Below are positions 42,468 through 51,176 of a stretch of 64,000 nt of DNA, piece by piece. Source of the DNA: Streptomyces wuyuanensis (GTDB taxonomy: Bacteria; Actinomycetota; Actinomycetes; Streptomycetales; Streptomycetaceae). Where the stretch lies: assembly GCF_900103455.1 (NCBI RefSeq), contig NZ_FNHI01000014.1, forward strand, positions 62,001 to 126,000. The letters are read 5' to 3'. Made by a program: the position numbers and the translations under genes. Each line of letters opens with the position of its first letter. Position 1 is the stretch's first letter. The notes under the pieces are model-generated. The model saw only the letters and a program-made list of their open reading frames with translations. It was not told where the DNA came from and searched no databases.

Positions 42468-43424
42468 TCAGCCCTTGGCCACGGCGCGCAGCCGGTCCAC
42501 CACATCGGCCCGCAGATCCGCGGGCTCGAGCACGACGACGTCCGGTCCGAACTCCACCAGCCAGGCGTCCAGACCGTGTCCGTACGGAATCTCCAACTCG
42601 TCCCAGCCGTCCCCGAGTTCCCGAACGGACGCGGCACGGGCGCGCAGCGGGTAGCCCGCACCCGCCCGCAGCCTGATCCGCGCGGATCTGGTGGCGGTCT
42701 CGCCCGCCCAGCTCTCGACCGTCTCGCGCACGGTGACCACGTCCGGCACGGGGGCGGTGAAGGAGCCCGCGCGGGAACGGACCTTGCCGGTGATGCGGGA
42801 GAGACGGAAGACGCGCTCCGCACCGCGGTCCCGGTCCCAGCCGGCCAGGTACCAGTGGCCGCGCCAGCACTCCAGCGTCCAGGGCTCGACATGGCGCGGC
42901 TCGGGGCGCACGGCGTTGGACTTGCGGTAGTCGAAGACGACGGGGCGCCGGTCGCGGCAGGCGAGCATCAGCGGCTCGAACGCGGCCTCGTGGACGGGGA
43001 TGCGCGGCTCGAGGGCGCTGTGCTGGGCCTCGTACAGGTCCTCCGCCTCGGGCATTCCGGCGGCGCGCAGCTTCTGCAGGGCCCCGCTGGCCGCTCCCGC
43101 GAGCCGGGCCTGCTGCCACACCTTGGCGGCGAGGCCGAGCGCCGCGGCCTCCTCGGCGTCGAGGGTGATGGGCGGCAGCCGGTTGGAGTCGCGGCGGGCG
43201 AGATAGCCGGTCTCGCCCTCGAGGTTGTCCACGGTGGCGATGACGAGGCCGAGTTCGCGGAGGTCGTCCTTGTCCCGCTCGAACATCCGGTTGAAGGCGT
43301 CGTCGGAGGCGGCTTCCATGTAGGCCTCGATGGAGCCGCGCAGCTCCCGCTTGCTGAGCGGCCGCCGTGTCCCGAGCAGACACAGCGCCAGGTTCATCAG
43401 CCGCTCGGCCTTGGCAATGGCCAT
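42468..43424 (-). CDS. pafB: WYL-domain regulator PafB
   Basis: A 318-residue paralogue of PafC: MAIAKAERLMNLALCLLGTRRPLSKRELRGSIEAY for DNA binding, then the WYL domain (RPVVFDYRKSNAVRPEPRHVEPWTLECWRGHWYLAGWDRDRGAERVFRLSRI). In mycobacteria pafA is co-transcribed with pafBC; here two FKBP genes and terminators separate them, so regulation may be independent. Confidence 0.92.
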   Translation of the reverse strand: MAIAKAERLMNLALCLLGTRRPLSKRELRGSIEAYMEAASDDAFNRMFERDKDDLRELGLVIATVDNLEGETGYLARRDSNRLPPITLDAEEAAALGLAAKVWQQARLAGAASGALQKLRAAGMPEAEDLYEAQHSALEPRIPVHEAAFEPLMLACRDRRPVVFDYRKSNAVRPEPRHVEPWTLECWRGHWYLAGWDRDRGAERVFRLSRITGKVRSRAGSFTAPVPDVVTVRETVESWAGETATRSARIRLRAGAGYPLRARAASVRELGDGWDELEIPYGHGLDAWLVEFGPDVVVLEPADLRADVVDRLRAVAKG

Positions 43425-43499
43425 CGACGCCCTTCCGCCCTTCCTCACCGTTCTTCTGATCGTCGAACCTACCGCTACGGAGCGTCGTGGCAAAAGCGT

Positions 43500-43529
43500 G
43501 GGGCCCATGCCCGCACGGGCACGGGCCCC
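43500..43529 (-). terminator. Terminator after the cytosolic FKBP gene
   Basis: GGGGCCC-AT-GCCCG pairs with CGGGC-AC-GGGCCCC. On the minus strand it is followed by ACGCTTTTGCC, a run of T as required. Confidence 0.7.
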
Positions 43530-43546
43530 AACGGGACCGGTTGCGA

Positions 43547-43918
43547 TCAGATCGCGACGAGGTCGCAGACGAAGATCAGCGTCTCGCCCGGGGCGATACG
43601 GCCGCCGGCGCCGCGGTCGCCGTAGGCCAGGTGCGCCGGGATGGTCAGCTGGCGGCGCCCGCCGACCTTCATGCCCTGCACTCCCTTGTCCCAGCCCTGG
43701 ATGACCTGGCCGATGCCGAGCTTGAACTGCAGCGGGGTGCCGCGGTTCCAGGACGCGTCGAACTCCTCGCCGGTGGAGAAGGCCACGCCCACGTAGTGGA
43801 CGGAGACGGTGTCGCCCGCCTTGGCCTCGGGCCCGTCGCCCTCCCAGATGTCCTTGATCTCAAGGTCGGCCGGCGGCTCGCCGCCCGGGAAGTCGATCTC
43901 CGGCTTCTCGATGCTCAC
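43547..43918 (-). CDS. Cytosolic FKBP-type peptidyl-prolyl isomerase
   Basis: A 123-residue single FKBP domain with VSVHYVGVAFSTGEEFDASW, FKLGIGQVIQGWDKGVQGMKVGGRRQLTIPAHLAYGDRGAGGRIAPGETLIFVCDLVAI, holding the expected active-site aromatic and Ile/Gln-Gly-Trp-Asp residues. There is no signal peptide. GTG 43916-43918 has AAGGAG six bases upstream. It lies 43 bases downstream of the lipoprotein FKBP and probably shares its promoter. Confidence 0.93.
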   Translation of the reverse strand: MSIEKPEIDFPGGEPPADLEIKDIWEGDGPEAKAGDTVSVHYVGVAFSTGEEFDASWNRGTPLQFKLGIGQVIQGWDKGVQGMKVGGRRQLTIPAHLAYGDRGAGGRIAPGETLIFVCDLVAI

Positions 43919-43961
43919 GTGTTGCTCCTTGCGTTCTCTGTGCGAGTCAACGCGGACAGTC

Positions 43962-44894
43962 TTACAGAACCGCCAGGATGTCGACGGAGAAGACGAGCGT
44001 GGACTTCGCCGGGATCGGCCCCTGGGCCTGGTCGCCGTACGCCATGTCCGGCGGCACGACGAGGAGCACCCGGCTGCCGACCTTCTTGCCTTCCAGGCCC
44101 TTCGACCAGCCCGGGATCACACCGGAGAGCGGGAAGGTGACGGGAGCGCCCTTGGAGTAGCTGCTGTCGAACTCCTTGCCGTCCTTCCACAGGACGCCCT
44201 TGTACTGGACGGCCACCGTGTTGTCGGCCTTGACCGCGGGACCGCTGCCCTCGATGACGTAGTTCGAGACCAGCTTGGTCGGCGCGGGCTTCTTCGGCAC
44301 GGTGATCGAGGGTGCCTTGCCGTCGGTGTTCGTGCCGACCTTGGGCAGGTCGATGTTGTCCTGGGCGACCTCGGTGCCCTTGGCGGACACGGGGAGCGTC
44401 GTGCCCTTCACGATGTCCATGACGAACACGAGCGTGGCGTTCGGCGGGATGTCGCCCTGGCCCTGGCTGCCGTAGGCGAGCGACGGCGGGATGGACACCT
44501 CGAGACGGCTGCCGACCTTCTGGCCGTCGAGGGCCTTCTGCCAGCCCTCGATGACACCGCCGCCACCGATCGTCACGGCGAAGGGCTCGCCGCGGTCGAA
44601 GCTGTTGTCGAACGGCTTGTCGCCGTCCCACACCTGGCCGAGGTAGTCGACCTGGGCCTGGTCGCCCTTCTTGAGGGCCTGGCCCTTGCCCTCGCTGATG
44701 ACCTCGACCTTGAGGTCCTTGGGGGGCTCGCCCTCGCCCTTGGCGAGCGTGGGCTTCTCGCCGAACTTCGCACCCGCTGTGATCGCGGGCAGTCCGTTCG
44801 ACGTCTGGGCGGAATTGGAGCCCTTGTCGTCTCCGCACGCCGCTGTGGAGAGCAGCAGCAGGGGCACGACGAGCAGGCCGGCAAGTCGGCGCAC
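43962..44894 (-). CDS. Lipoprotein with two tandem FKBP domains
   Basis: A 310-residue exported isomerase. A lipobox (LLLLSTAAC) precedes two FKBP domains, near residues 80-165 (GGGVIEGWQKALDGQKVGSR) and 220-308 (SGVIPGWSKGLEGKKVGSRVLLVVPPDMAYG). The first domain carries AVTIGGGGVIEGW and the second FPLSGVIPGW; divergence suggests different substrates. GTG 44892-44894 has GAGG five bases upstream. It likely helps fold exported proteins at the outer face of the membrane. Confidence 0.9.
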   Translation of the reverse strand: MRRLAGLLVVPLLLLSTAACGDDKGSNSAQTSNGLPAITAGAKFGEKPTLAKGEGEPPKDLKVEVISEGKGQALKKGDQAQVDYLGQVWDGDKPFDNSFDRGEPFAVTIGGGGVIEGWQKALDGQKVGSRLEVSIPPSLAYGSQGQGDIPPNATLVFVMDIVKGTTLPVSAKGTEVAQDNIDLPKVGTNTDGKAPSITVPKKPAPTKLVSNYVIEGSGPAVKADNTVAVQYKGVLWKDGKEFDSSYSKGAPVTFPLSGVIPGWSKGLEGKKVGSRVLLVVPPDMAYGDQAQGPIPAKSTLVFSVDILAVL

Positions 44895-44950
44895 GTGTTC
44901 CTCAGATCTCAGACGGCACATCGGTCGCTCGACACTCTAGGCCGTGCCGA

Positions 44951-44979
44951 GGGCCCCGCACGAGAAACGTACGGGGCCC
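44951..44979 (-). terminator. Terminator after pafA
   Basis: GGGCCCCG pairs with CGGGGCCC around a 13-base loop between the pafA stop and the FKBP lipoprotein. Confidence 0.65.
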
Positions 44980-45029
44980 GAGTGACGTTCCCGGCCCGCC
45001 CGCCGCGATCCGGCGAGCGGGCACGAGCG

Positions 45030-46391
45030 CTACATGCCGGCGATCAGCTTCTCCACCCGGTCGTCGACGGAGCGGAACGGGTCCTTGCACAACACGGTGC
45101 GCTGCGCCTGGTCGTTGAGCTTGAGGTGCACCCAGTCGACGGTGAAGTCCCGCCGCTGCTCCTGCGCCCGGCGGATGAAGTCGCCGCGCAGCCGGGCCCT
45201 CGTGGTCTGCGGGGGCACGGACTTGCCCTCGAAGATCTTGAGGTCGTTGCAGATCCGGGTGGCCTGGCCCTTCTTCTCCAGGAGGTAGTAGAGCCCTCGC
45301 CGGCGGTGGATGTCGTGGTACGCGAGGTCTATCTGCGCGACCCTCGGGTGCGACATCGTCATGTTGTGCTTGGCCCGGTACCGCTCGATGAGCTTGTACT
45401 TCATCACCCAGTCGATCTCGGTGCCGATGCTGTCGAGGTCCTCCTGCTCGATGGCGTCGAGCGTGCGGCCCCACAGTTCCAGGACCTGCGCCACCGTGCC
45501 GGTGCGAATACCCCGGCGGTCGACGAAGTCCACGGCCTTCTCGTAGTACTCGCGCTGGACCTCCAGGGCGGAGGCCTCACGGCCGCTGGCCAGGCGCACC
45601 TTGCGCCGGCCGGTGATGTCGTGGCTGACCTCGCGGATGGCCCGGATGGGGTTCTCCAGCGTCAGGTCGCGCATGACCGTGCCCGCCTCGATCATGCGCA
45701 GCACCAGGTCGGTGGCGCCGACCTTGAGCAGCATGGTCGTCTCGGACATGTTGGAGTCGCCGACGATGACGTGCAGACGGCGGTAGCGCTCGGCGTCCGC
45801 GTGCGGCTCGTCCCGGGTGTTGATGATGGGCCGGGAGCGGGTGGTCGCGGAGCTGACGCCCTCCCAGATGTGCTCGGCGCGCTGGCTGACGCAGTACACC
45901 GCGCCGCGGGGGGTCTGCAGCACCTTTCCCGCGCCGCAGAGCAGCTGACGGGTGACGAGGAACGGAATCAGGATGTCCGCGAGCCGGGAGAACTCTCCGT
46001 GCCGGGCCACGAGGTAGTTCTCATGGCAGCCGTAGGAGTTTCCCGCCGAATCGGTGTTGTTCTTGAAGAGATAGACGTCGCCTGCGATTCCCTCCTCGTG
46101 CAGGCGGCGTTCGGCGTCGACGAGCAGGCCTTCGAGGATTCGCTCGCCGGCCTTGTCGTGGGTGACCAGCTCGGTCACGTTGTCGCATTCGGGAGTTGCG
46201 TATTCCGGATGCGAACCCACATCGAGGTAGAGGCGGGCCCCGTTGCGCAGGAAGACATTGCTGCTGCGGCCCCATGACACGACTCGGCGGAAGAGGTAGC
46301 GCGCCACTTCGTCAGGTGACAGTCGGCGCTGTCCCCTGAACGTGCACGTGACGCCGTACTCGTTCTCCAGCCCGAAAATGCGGCGGTCCAT
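45030..46391 (-). CDS. pafA: Pup-protein ligase PafA
   Basis: A 453-residue carboxylate-amine ligase related to glutamine synthetase. Metal/nucleotide residues are visible: Glu9 in GLENEYGV and catalytic Asp57 in ARLYLDVGSHPEYATPE; further blocks are YLFKNNTDSAGNSYGCHENYLV and SRPIINTRDEPHADAERYRRLHVIVGDSNMSE. It joins the C-terminal glutamate of Pup to substrate lysines. It lies apart from the proteasome genes; an MFS transporter gene ends nine bases upstream on the same strand. Confidence 0.96.
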   Translation of the reverse strand: MDRRIFGLENEYGVTCTFRGQRRLSPDEVARYLFRRVVSWGRSSNVFLRNGARLYLDVGSHPEYATPECDNVTELVTHDKAGERILEGLLVDAERRLHEEGIAGDVYLFKNNTDSAGNSYGCHENYLVARHGEFSRLADILIPFLVTRQLLCGAGKVLQTPRGAVYCVSQRAEHIWEGVSSATTRSRPIINTRDEPHADAERYRRLHVIVGDSNMSETTMLLKVGATDLVLRMIEAGTVMRDLTLENPIRAIREVSHDITGRRKVRLASGREASALEVQREYYEKAVDFVDRRGIRTGTVAQVLELWGRTLDAIEQEDLDSIGTEIDWVMKYKLIERYRAKHNMTMSHPRVAQIDLAYHDIHRRRGLYYLLEKKGQATRICNDLKIFEGKSVPPQTTRARLRGDFIRRAQEQRRDFTVDWVHLKLNDQAQRTVLCKDPFRSVDDRVEKLIAGM

Positions 46392-46400
46392 GAGGGAACA

Positions 46401-47672
46401 TTACGCCCGATGGCCTGAGCTGAAACCGGGTTCGACGGCACCGCTTCGATCATTTTCATCCGTCGAAGCGTCGTGTGCGCCGTGGCCGGGAGCTGCGAGG
46501 ACCCGTCCGGTGGCCAGCAGAACGAGCAGCGCGACGACCCCGCCGCAGGCCGCGACGGCGAAGCCCGCGGTGGTTCCGCCGAACTGGACGGCCGGGCCGG
46601 CGGCGGCCGTGCCGACGGCAGCGCCGACGCCGAAGGTGGTCACCAGCCAGGAGAACGCCTCGGTGACGGTCCCGCGGGGCGCGTGCCGGTCGACGACGAT
46701 GAAGGCGCAGGCGATCGCCGGTGCGAGGAACAGCCCCGAGACGACACCGAGCGCGGTCATCGCGGGAACCCCGGGGGTGAGCATCAGCGGCAGATAGCCC
46801 AGTGCCAGCAGCCCGGTGATGACCCGCAGTCGCCGCTCGGGCGCGCCGGCCCAGTCGCGCGCGCCGTAGGCCACGCCGCCGATCAGGGCGCCGAGACCGA
46901 GGGCGGCCATGAACCAGCCGTACACGGCGTCACCGCCGCGGTCGTCGGCGTAGGCGAAGGCGGCGACCGTGATGGAGCCGAGGGCGAGGCCGACGAAGAA
47001 GAACGAGCCGAGCAGGGCGAGGAGCCCTGGCGACCGCAGGGCGCCGAGCCAGTGGGCCTCCCGGGGCGCGGACCGCCAGGCGCGGGAGGGCCCGGAGACC
47101 ACGACGGAGAGGGCGCCGAGGATGCCCAGCGCGTTGACGACGAGCAGGGCTGCGGCGGGCGACATCAGCCAGACCAGGAGGGTGACCAGCAACGGACCGA
47201 CCGTGAACATGACTTCCTGGGCTATCGCGTCCATGGCGTACGCGCGGTGCACCCGGTCCTGACGATGACCGAGGACGTCCGGCCAGAGGGCGCGCAGCCC
47301 GCCCTCCAGTGGCGGGGTGAAGAACCCGGCGACGGCGACGGCCGCGTAGGCGAGGGCGAGCGAGTCGATGCCGGCCACGGCGAGGACGGCCATGCCGAAC
47401 GCCGAGAGGACCGCGGCGGGCAGCTGGACACGGGGCTGCCCGTGCAGGTCGACCATGCGGCCGAGGAGCGGCTGGCCGGCGGCGGTGGTCAGCCCGTAGA
47501 CGGCCGCGAGGGCACCGGCGAGCGTGTAGCTGCCGCCCTCGGCGCGGGTGAAGAGCACGATCGCGATGTGGGCGACCCCGTTCGGCAGCCGGCCCACGAG
47601 CGTGCCCGTGAGCAGGCGTGCCGCGTGCGGGGCCTTGAGGATGTCCATGTACCCGGAGACTCCGGCACCCAT
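46401..47672 (-). CDS. MFS transporter (12-span)
   Basis: A 423-residue major-facilitator protein: ARLLTGTLVGRLPNGVAHIAIVLF at the first span, the A-like loop GQPLLGRMVDLHGQPRVQLP, and about 12 hydrophobic helices. The substrate is not evident; sugar or drug efflux are possible. ATG 47670-47672 follows AGAGG. It is divergent from a LacI-type regulator across a region with twin palindromes, and runs into pafA, so its promoter could also feed pafA. Confidence 0.85.
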   Translation of the reverse strand: MGAGVSGYMDILKAPHAARLLTGTLVGRLPNGVAHIAIVLFTRAEGGSYTLAGALAAVYGLTTAAGQPLLGRMVDLHGQPRVQLPAAVLSAFGMAVLAVAGIDSLALAYAAVAVAGFFTPPLEGGLRALWPDVLGHRQDRVHRAYAMDAIAQEVMFTVGPLLVTLLVWLMSPAAALLVVNALGILGALSVVVSGPSRAWRSAPREAHWLGALRSPGLLALLGSFFFVGLALGSITVAAFAYADDRGGDAVYGWFMAALGLGALIGGVAYGARDWAGAPERRLRVITGLLALGYLPLMLTPGVPAMTALGVVSGLFLAPAIACAFIVVDRHAPRGTVTEAFSWLVTTFGVGAAVGTAAAGPAVQFGGTTAGFAVAACGGVVALLVLLATGRVLAAPGHGAHDASTDENDRSGAVEPGFSSGHRA

Positions 47673-47728
47673 CGATTCCGCCTCTTCGCTCCCGCCCCGG
47701 CCGGTTCTGGCCCCGACCAGGGAAGTTT

Positions 47729-47755
47729 TACGTATAACTTGATGCGTCATACGTA
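47729..47755. promoter_or_regulatory. Double palindromic operator between MFS and LacI-type genes
   Basis: TACGTAT at 47729-47735 and ATACGTA at 47749-47755 are mirror copies, each containing a six-base palindrome, with centres 20 bases apart (two helical turns). This is the likely operator for the divergent LacI-family regulator. Confidence 0.65.
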
Positions 47756-47813
47756 CCATGTCAGATGCCGCGAGTCCACTTCGCGGCGTTCGGGAGCGAG
47801 TGCGGAGGCGAGT

Positions 47814-48842
47814 GTGCAGACCCGGGAGCCCGCCGGCGGAGCGCGGCCGACCAGCAGGGACGTGGCGCGGGCGGCCGGGGTGTCCCAGGCCACGGTGTCG
47901 CTGGTGCTGGGCGGGAAGTGGCGCGGCCGGGTCTCCGAGCGCACCGCCGGGCTGGTGCGCGACGCCGCGTCCGAGCTCGGCTACCGGCCGAATCTCGCCG
48001 CACGCAATCTGCGGCTCGGCCGGACGCGGACGGCGCTGCTGGTCGTGCCCGCCCTGACCAACGAGTTCTTCGCGCGCGTGTACGGGGGCGCGGCGGCGGT
48101 GGCGGCCGAGCACGGCTTCGGCGTGGTGCTGTACCCCTCCCCCGAGGGCGTGGGGCCCGCACGGGACCCCTTCGCGTCCGCGCGCGCCGCCCTGGACGGG
48201 GTGATCGCCTCCTCGATGGCGGCAGGGGCGCTGGACGCGATCCGCGGCTCCGATCTGCCGCTGGTGATGCTGGACAGCGACCCCTCGGACCCGACCTCGG
48301 CGGCGCATGTGAACCTGGACGTCGCCGACGGTATGCGGCAGGTGACGGACCATCTCCTCGGCCTCGGCCACCGGCGCTTCGTCCATCTCGCCTCGGCCGT
48401 GCCGTCCTGGACGTTCGAGGTGCGGGCCCGGGCGCTGGGGACGGCACTCCGGGCGGTGCCGGGGGCGGAGCTGCGGACGGTGCCGTCGCCGCTCGACGTG
48501 GCGGGCGCCCTGGCGGCCGCCAGCCGGGCCCTCACCGACTCGGGGCCGCGGCCCACCGCTCTGGTCTGCGACGACGACATCCTCGCCGCCGGCGCCTGCA
48601 AGGCGGTCCGCCGTCTGGGGCTGCGGGTGCCGGAGGACGTCTCGGTGACCGGTTTCGACGATCTGGCCCTGGCGACCGCGGTGGAGCCGGAACTCACCAC
48701 GGTCCGCCTCCCTGCCGAGCGGATCGGCCGGTCCGGCATGACCGCGCTGCTCGACGTCCTCTCGTCCCGCACACCGGCCTCCGGCGCCCTCCCCGTCACC
48801 CTGATCCCCCGTGGCTCCACGGGCCCCGCACCGGCGGCCTGA
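47814..48842 (+). CDS. LacI-family transcription regulator
   Basis: A 342-residue regulator: N-terminal helix-turn-helix TSRDVARAAGVSQATVSLVLGGKWRGRVSERTAGLVRDAASELGYRPNLAARNLRLGRT, then a periplasmic-binding-like domain (LVVPALTNEFFARVYGGAAAVAAEHGFGVVLY ... VTGFDDLALATAVEPELTTVRLP). GTG 47814 has GGAGG five bases upstream. An ATG at 47758 is in a different frame. It probably represses the divergent MFS gene and itself. Confidence 0.88.
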   Translation: MQTREPAGGARPTSRDVARAAGVSQATVSLVLGGKWRGRVSERTAGLVRDAASELGYRPNLAARNLRLGRTRTALLVVPALTNEFFARVYGGAAAVAAEHGFGVVLYPSPEGVGPARDPFASARAALDGVIASSMAAGALDAIRGSDLPLVMLDSDPSDPTSAAHVNLDVADGMRQVTDHLLGLGHRRFVHLASAVPSWTFEVRARALGTALRAVPGAELRTVPSPLDVAGALAAASRALTDSGPRPTALVCDDDILAAGACKAVRRLGLRVPEDVSVTGFDDLALATAVEPELTTVRLPAERIGRSGMTALLDVLSSRTPASGALPVTLIPRGSTGPAPAA

Positions 48843-48929
48843 GGGCGGTTCCGGGAGCGGTGCCCTTATCGGGCGCCTTACGTCGCCCGGCCCGCGCCCG
48901 TGCCGACGTCCCTGCCCGGACACGACCGC

Positions 48930-48957
48930 GCCCCGCTCGCGGGTTCGCGGGCGGGGC
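48930..48957. terminator. Bidirectional terminator between the LacI-type gene and prcA
   Basis: GCCCCGCTCGCG pairs with CGCGGGCGGGGC (one mismatch, four-base loop). Confidence 0.6.
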
Positions 48958-48982
48958 ACGGAGGACGGACGGAAGGTGCGTG

Positions 48983-49744
48983 CTACGCCTCGTCCTCGGG
49001 GGTCTCCTCGTCCGAGGGGGACTCCGTCGGAGCGGACGCGGCGTCGTCGGCCTCCAGCAGCCGTGACAGCTGGCGGCCCACGATCCGCTTGAACTTGCGC
49101 TGCTGGGGACGGGTGCGGTCCAGGACCGCGACCTCCAGGCGCTCCGCGGGGATCTCCCGCTCGCCGCCGTTGGTGTCGCGGGACAGGGCCTGAACCGCGA
49201 GCTTCAGCGCCTCGGCGAGCGACATCCCGTCACGGTGCCGCTGGTCGAGGAAGGAGCTGATCTGCTCGGCATTGCCGCCGACCGCGACCGAGCCGTGCTC
49301 GTCCACGATCGACCCGTCGTGCGGCAGACGGTAGATCTGGTCTCCGTCGGGGGACGTGCCCACCTCCGCCACGACCAGCTCGACCTCGTACGGCTTCTCG
49401 CCGGCGCTGGAGAAGATCGTGCCCAGCGTCTGCGCGTAGACGTTCGCGAGGCCGCGTGCGGTCACGTCGTCGCGGTCGTAGGTGTAGCCGCGCAGATCGG
49501 CGTAGCGGACGCCGCCGATGCGCAGGTTCTCGTACTCGTTGTACTTGCCGGCCGCGGCGAAGCCGATCCGGTCGTAGATCTCGCTGAACTTGTGCAGCGC
49601 ACGGGACGGGTTCTCACCGACGAACACGATGCCGTCGGCGTACTGCATCACGACCAGGCTGCGGCCGCGCGCGATGCCCTTGCGGGCGTATTCCGCCCGG
49701 TCGGCCATCGCCTGCTGTGGTGAGACATAGAACGGCGTCGACAC
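48983..49744 (-). CDS. prcA: 20S proteasome alpha subunit
   Basis: A 253-residue alpha subunit. The N-terminal gate helix segment MSTPFYVSPQQAMADRAEYARKGIARGRSLVV is followed by GIVFVGENPSRALHKFSEIYDRIGFAAAGKYNEYENLR. There is no N-terminal catalytic threonine. The acidic tail (ADDAASAPTESPSDEETPEDEA) is typical of actinobacteria. It forms the outer rings that Arc docks on. GTG 49742-49744; prcB ends 62 bases upstream. Confidence 0.96.
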   Translation of the reverse strand: MSTPFYVSPQQAMADRAEYARKGIARGRSLVVMQYADGIVFVGENPSRALHKFSEIYDRIGFAAAGKYNEYENLRIGGVRYADLRGYTYDRDDVTARGLANVYAQTLGTIFSSAGEKPYEVELVVAEVGTSPDGDQIYRLPHDGSIVDEHGSVAVGGNAEQISSFLDQRHRDGMSLAEALKLAVQALSRDTNGGEREIPAERLEVAVLDRTRPQQRKFKRIVGRQLSRLLEADDAASAPTESPSDEETPEDEA

Positions 49745-49806
49745 CGGCTATCCGTCCCTTTCTGTCAGTGGCGAGGAGTCACCGCCCAGCGGTGTCCTGG
49801 GGAACA

Positions 49807-50652
49807 TCAGAGCAGCGAGGCCCTCGGGCCGTCCGGCTGCTCCCTCCGGCGCTCCAGGACCGCGTGGGCGATCTCGGAGCTCTCGGCCTCGGTCAGCTTG
49901 CGGAAGCCCTCGTCGGTGATGACGGTGACGATCGGGTAGATGCGGCGCCCCACGTCGGGCCCGCCCGTGGCCGAGTCGTCGTCGGCAGCGTCGTACAGGG
50001 CCTGGATGACCAGGGTGAGCGCCTGCTCCTCGGTCAGGTCCTCGCGGTAGAGCTTCTTCATCGACCCGCGGGCGAAGATCGACCCGGAGCCGGTCGCGGC
50101 GTACCCGTGCTCCTCGGAGCGGCCGCCGGTGACGTCGTACGAGAAGATCCGGCCCTTCTCGCGGTCGACGTCCCAGCCGGCGAAGAGCGGGACCACGGCG
50201 AGGCCCTGCATGGCCATGCCGAGGTTGCTCCGGATCATCGTGGACAGGCGGTTCGCCTTGCCCTCGAGGGAGAGCTGGGCGCCCTCCACCTTCTCGAAGT
50301 GCTCCAGCTCGAGCTGGAACAGCTTGACCATCTCGACCGCCAGACCGGCGGTGCCGGCGATGCCGACGGCGGAGTACTCGTCGGCCGGGAAGACCTTCTC
50401 GATGTCGCGCTGGGCGATCATGTTGCCCATGGTGGCGCGCCGGTCACCGGCGAGCACCACGCCGCCGGGGAAGGACGCGGCGACGATCGTCGTGCCGTGG
50501 GGTGCCTCGATCGCGCCCTGCACGGGAGGCAGGACGCGCTTGCCCGGGAGCAGCTCAGGGGAGTGCTCGCCGAGGAAATCCATGAACGACGAGGAGCCGG
50601 GCGTCAGGAAGGGTGCCGGCAGACGCCCGGTGCTACGAGGGTTGGCTTCCAC
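49807..50652 (-). CDS. prcB: 20S proteasome beta subunit
   Basis: A 281-residue precursor. Self-cleavage before Thr54 in HG-TTIVAASFPGG would remove a 53-residue propeptide; catalytic neighbours Asp (LAGDRRATMGN) and Lys in this core are present. The mature subunit provides the proteolytic sites. GTG 50650-50652 follows GGAAGG. The gene is part of a pup-prcB-prcA unit transcribed leftward. Confidence 0.96.
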   Translation of the reverse strand: MEANPRSTGRLPAPFLTPGSSSFMDFLGEHSPELLPGKRVLPPVQGAIEAPHGTTIVAASFPGGVVLAGDRRATMGNMIAQRDIEKVFPADEYSAVGIAGTAGLAVEMVKLFQLELEHFEKVEGAQLSLEGKANRLSTMIRSNLGMAMQGLAVVPLFAGWDVDREKGRIFSYDVTGGRSEEHGYAATGSGSIFARGSMKKLYREDLTEEQALTLVIQALYDAADDDSATGGPDVGRRIYPIVTVITDEGFRKLTEAESSEIAHAVLERRREQPDGPRASLL

Positions 50653-50825
50653 GCGTTTCCTTCCGGATGGGCGGCGGCCCGCCTCCTGACGAGCCGCGGG
50701 CCGATCTTGCATGCACTGCACGGACCTTACCCGTGCCGTCGCCGGTCATCCGTCCCGGCGGCGGCCACCTTGCGCGGACCGCTGCCGGGACGGACGACGG
50801 GGCTCTCCGAACGGGAGCCGGGGCG

Positions 50826-51044
50826 CTACTCGCCGCCCTTCTGCACGAAACTCCGCACGAAGTCCTCGGCGTTCTCCTCGAGGACGTCGTCGATCTCGTC
50901 GAGCACGGAGTCGACGTCGTCGGACAGCTTCTCCTGGCGCTCCTTGAGGTCCTCGGATGCCTGCGCATCCTGCGCCTGCTCCTCGACCTCCTCGGTGGAA
51001 CGCGTGGCCCGCTGCTGCCCGCCGCCGGTGTCCTTGGTCGCCAT
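50826..51044 (-). CDS. pup: Prokaryotic ubiquitin-like protein Pup
   Basis: A 72-residue intrinsically disordered tag: MATKDTGGGQQRATRSTEEV, a central coiled segment (EDLKERQEKLSDDVDSVLDEIDDVLEENAEDFVRSFVQKGGE, here given in outline) and a C-terminal Gly-Gly-Glu. Ending directly in Glu means that Pup is ready for PafA and needs no deamidation, unlike the Gly-Gly-Gln form of mycobacteria. It lies between dop and prcB. Confidence 0.97.
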   Translation of the reverse strand: MATKDTGGGQQRATRSTEEVEEQAQDAQASEDLKERQEKLSDDVDSVLDEIDDVLEENAEDFVRSFVQKGGE

Positions 51045-51176
51045 ATCCCTCACCCCGCTCGGTTTGCCCGCTTGGTTCGGACTCAAGATCAGACCCTACA
51101 AGGAGGGTCCGACATCGGCCCCGCACTTTCCTCAACGTCCGGGGCCCACCTTCATGATTCCCGGACGCGGGTCGTT

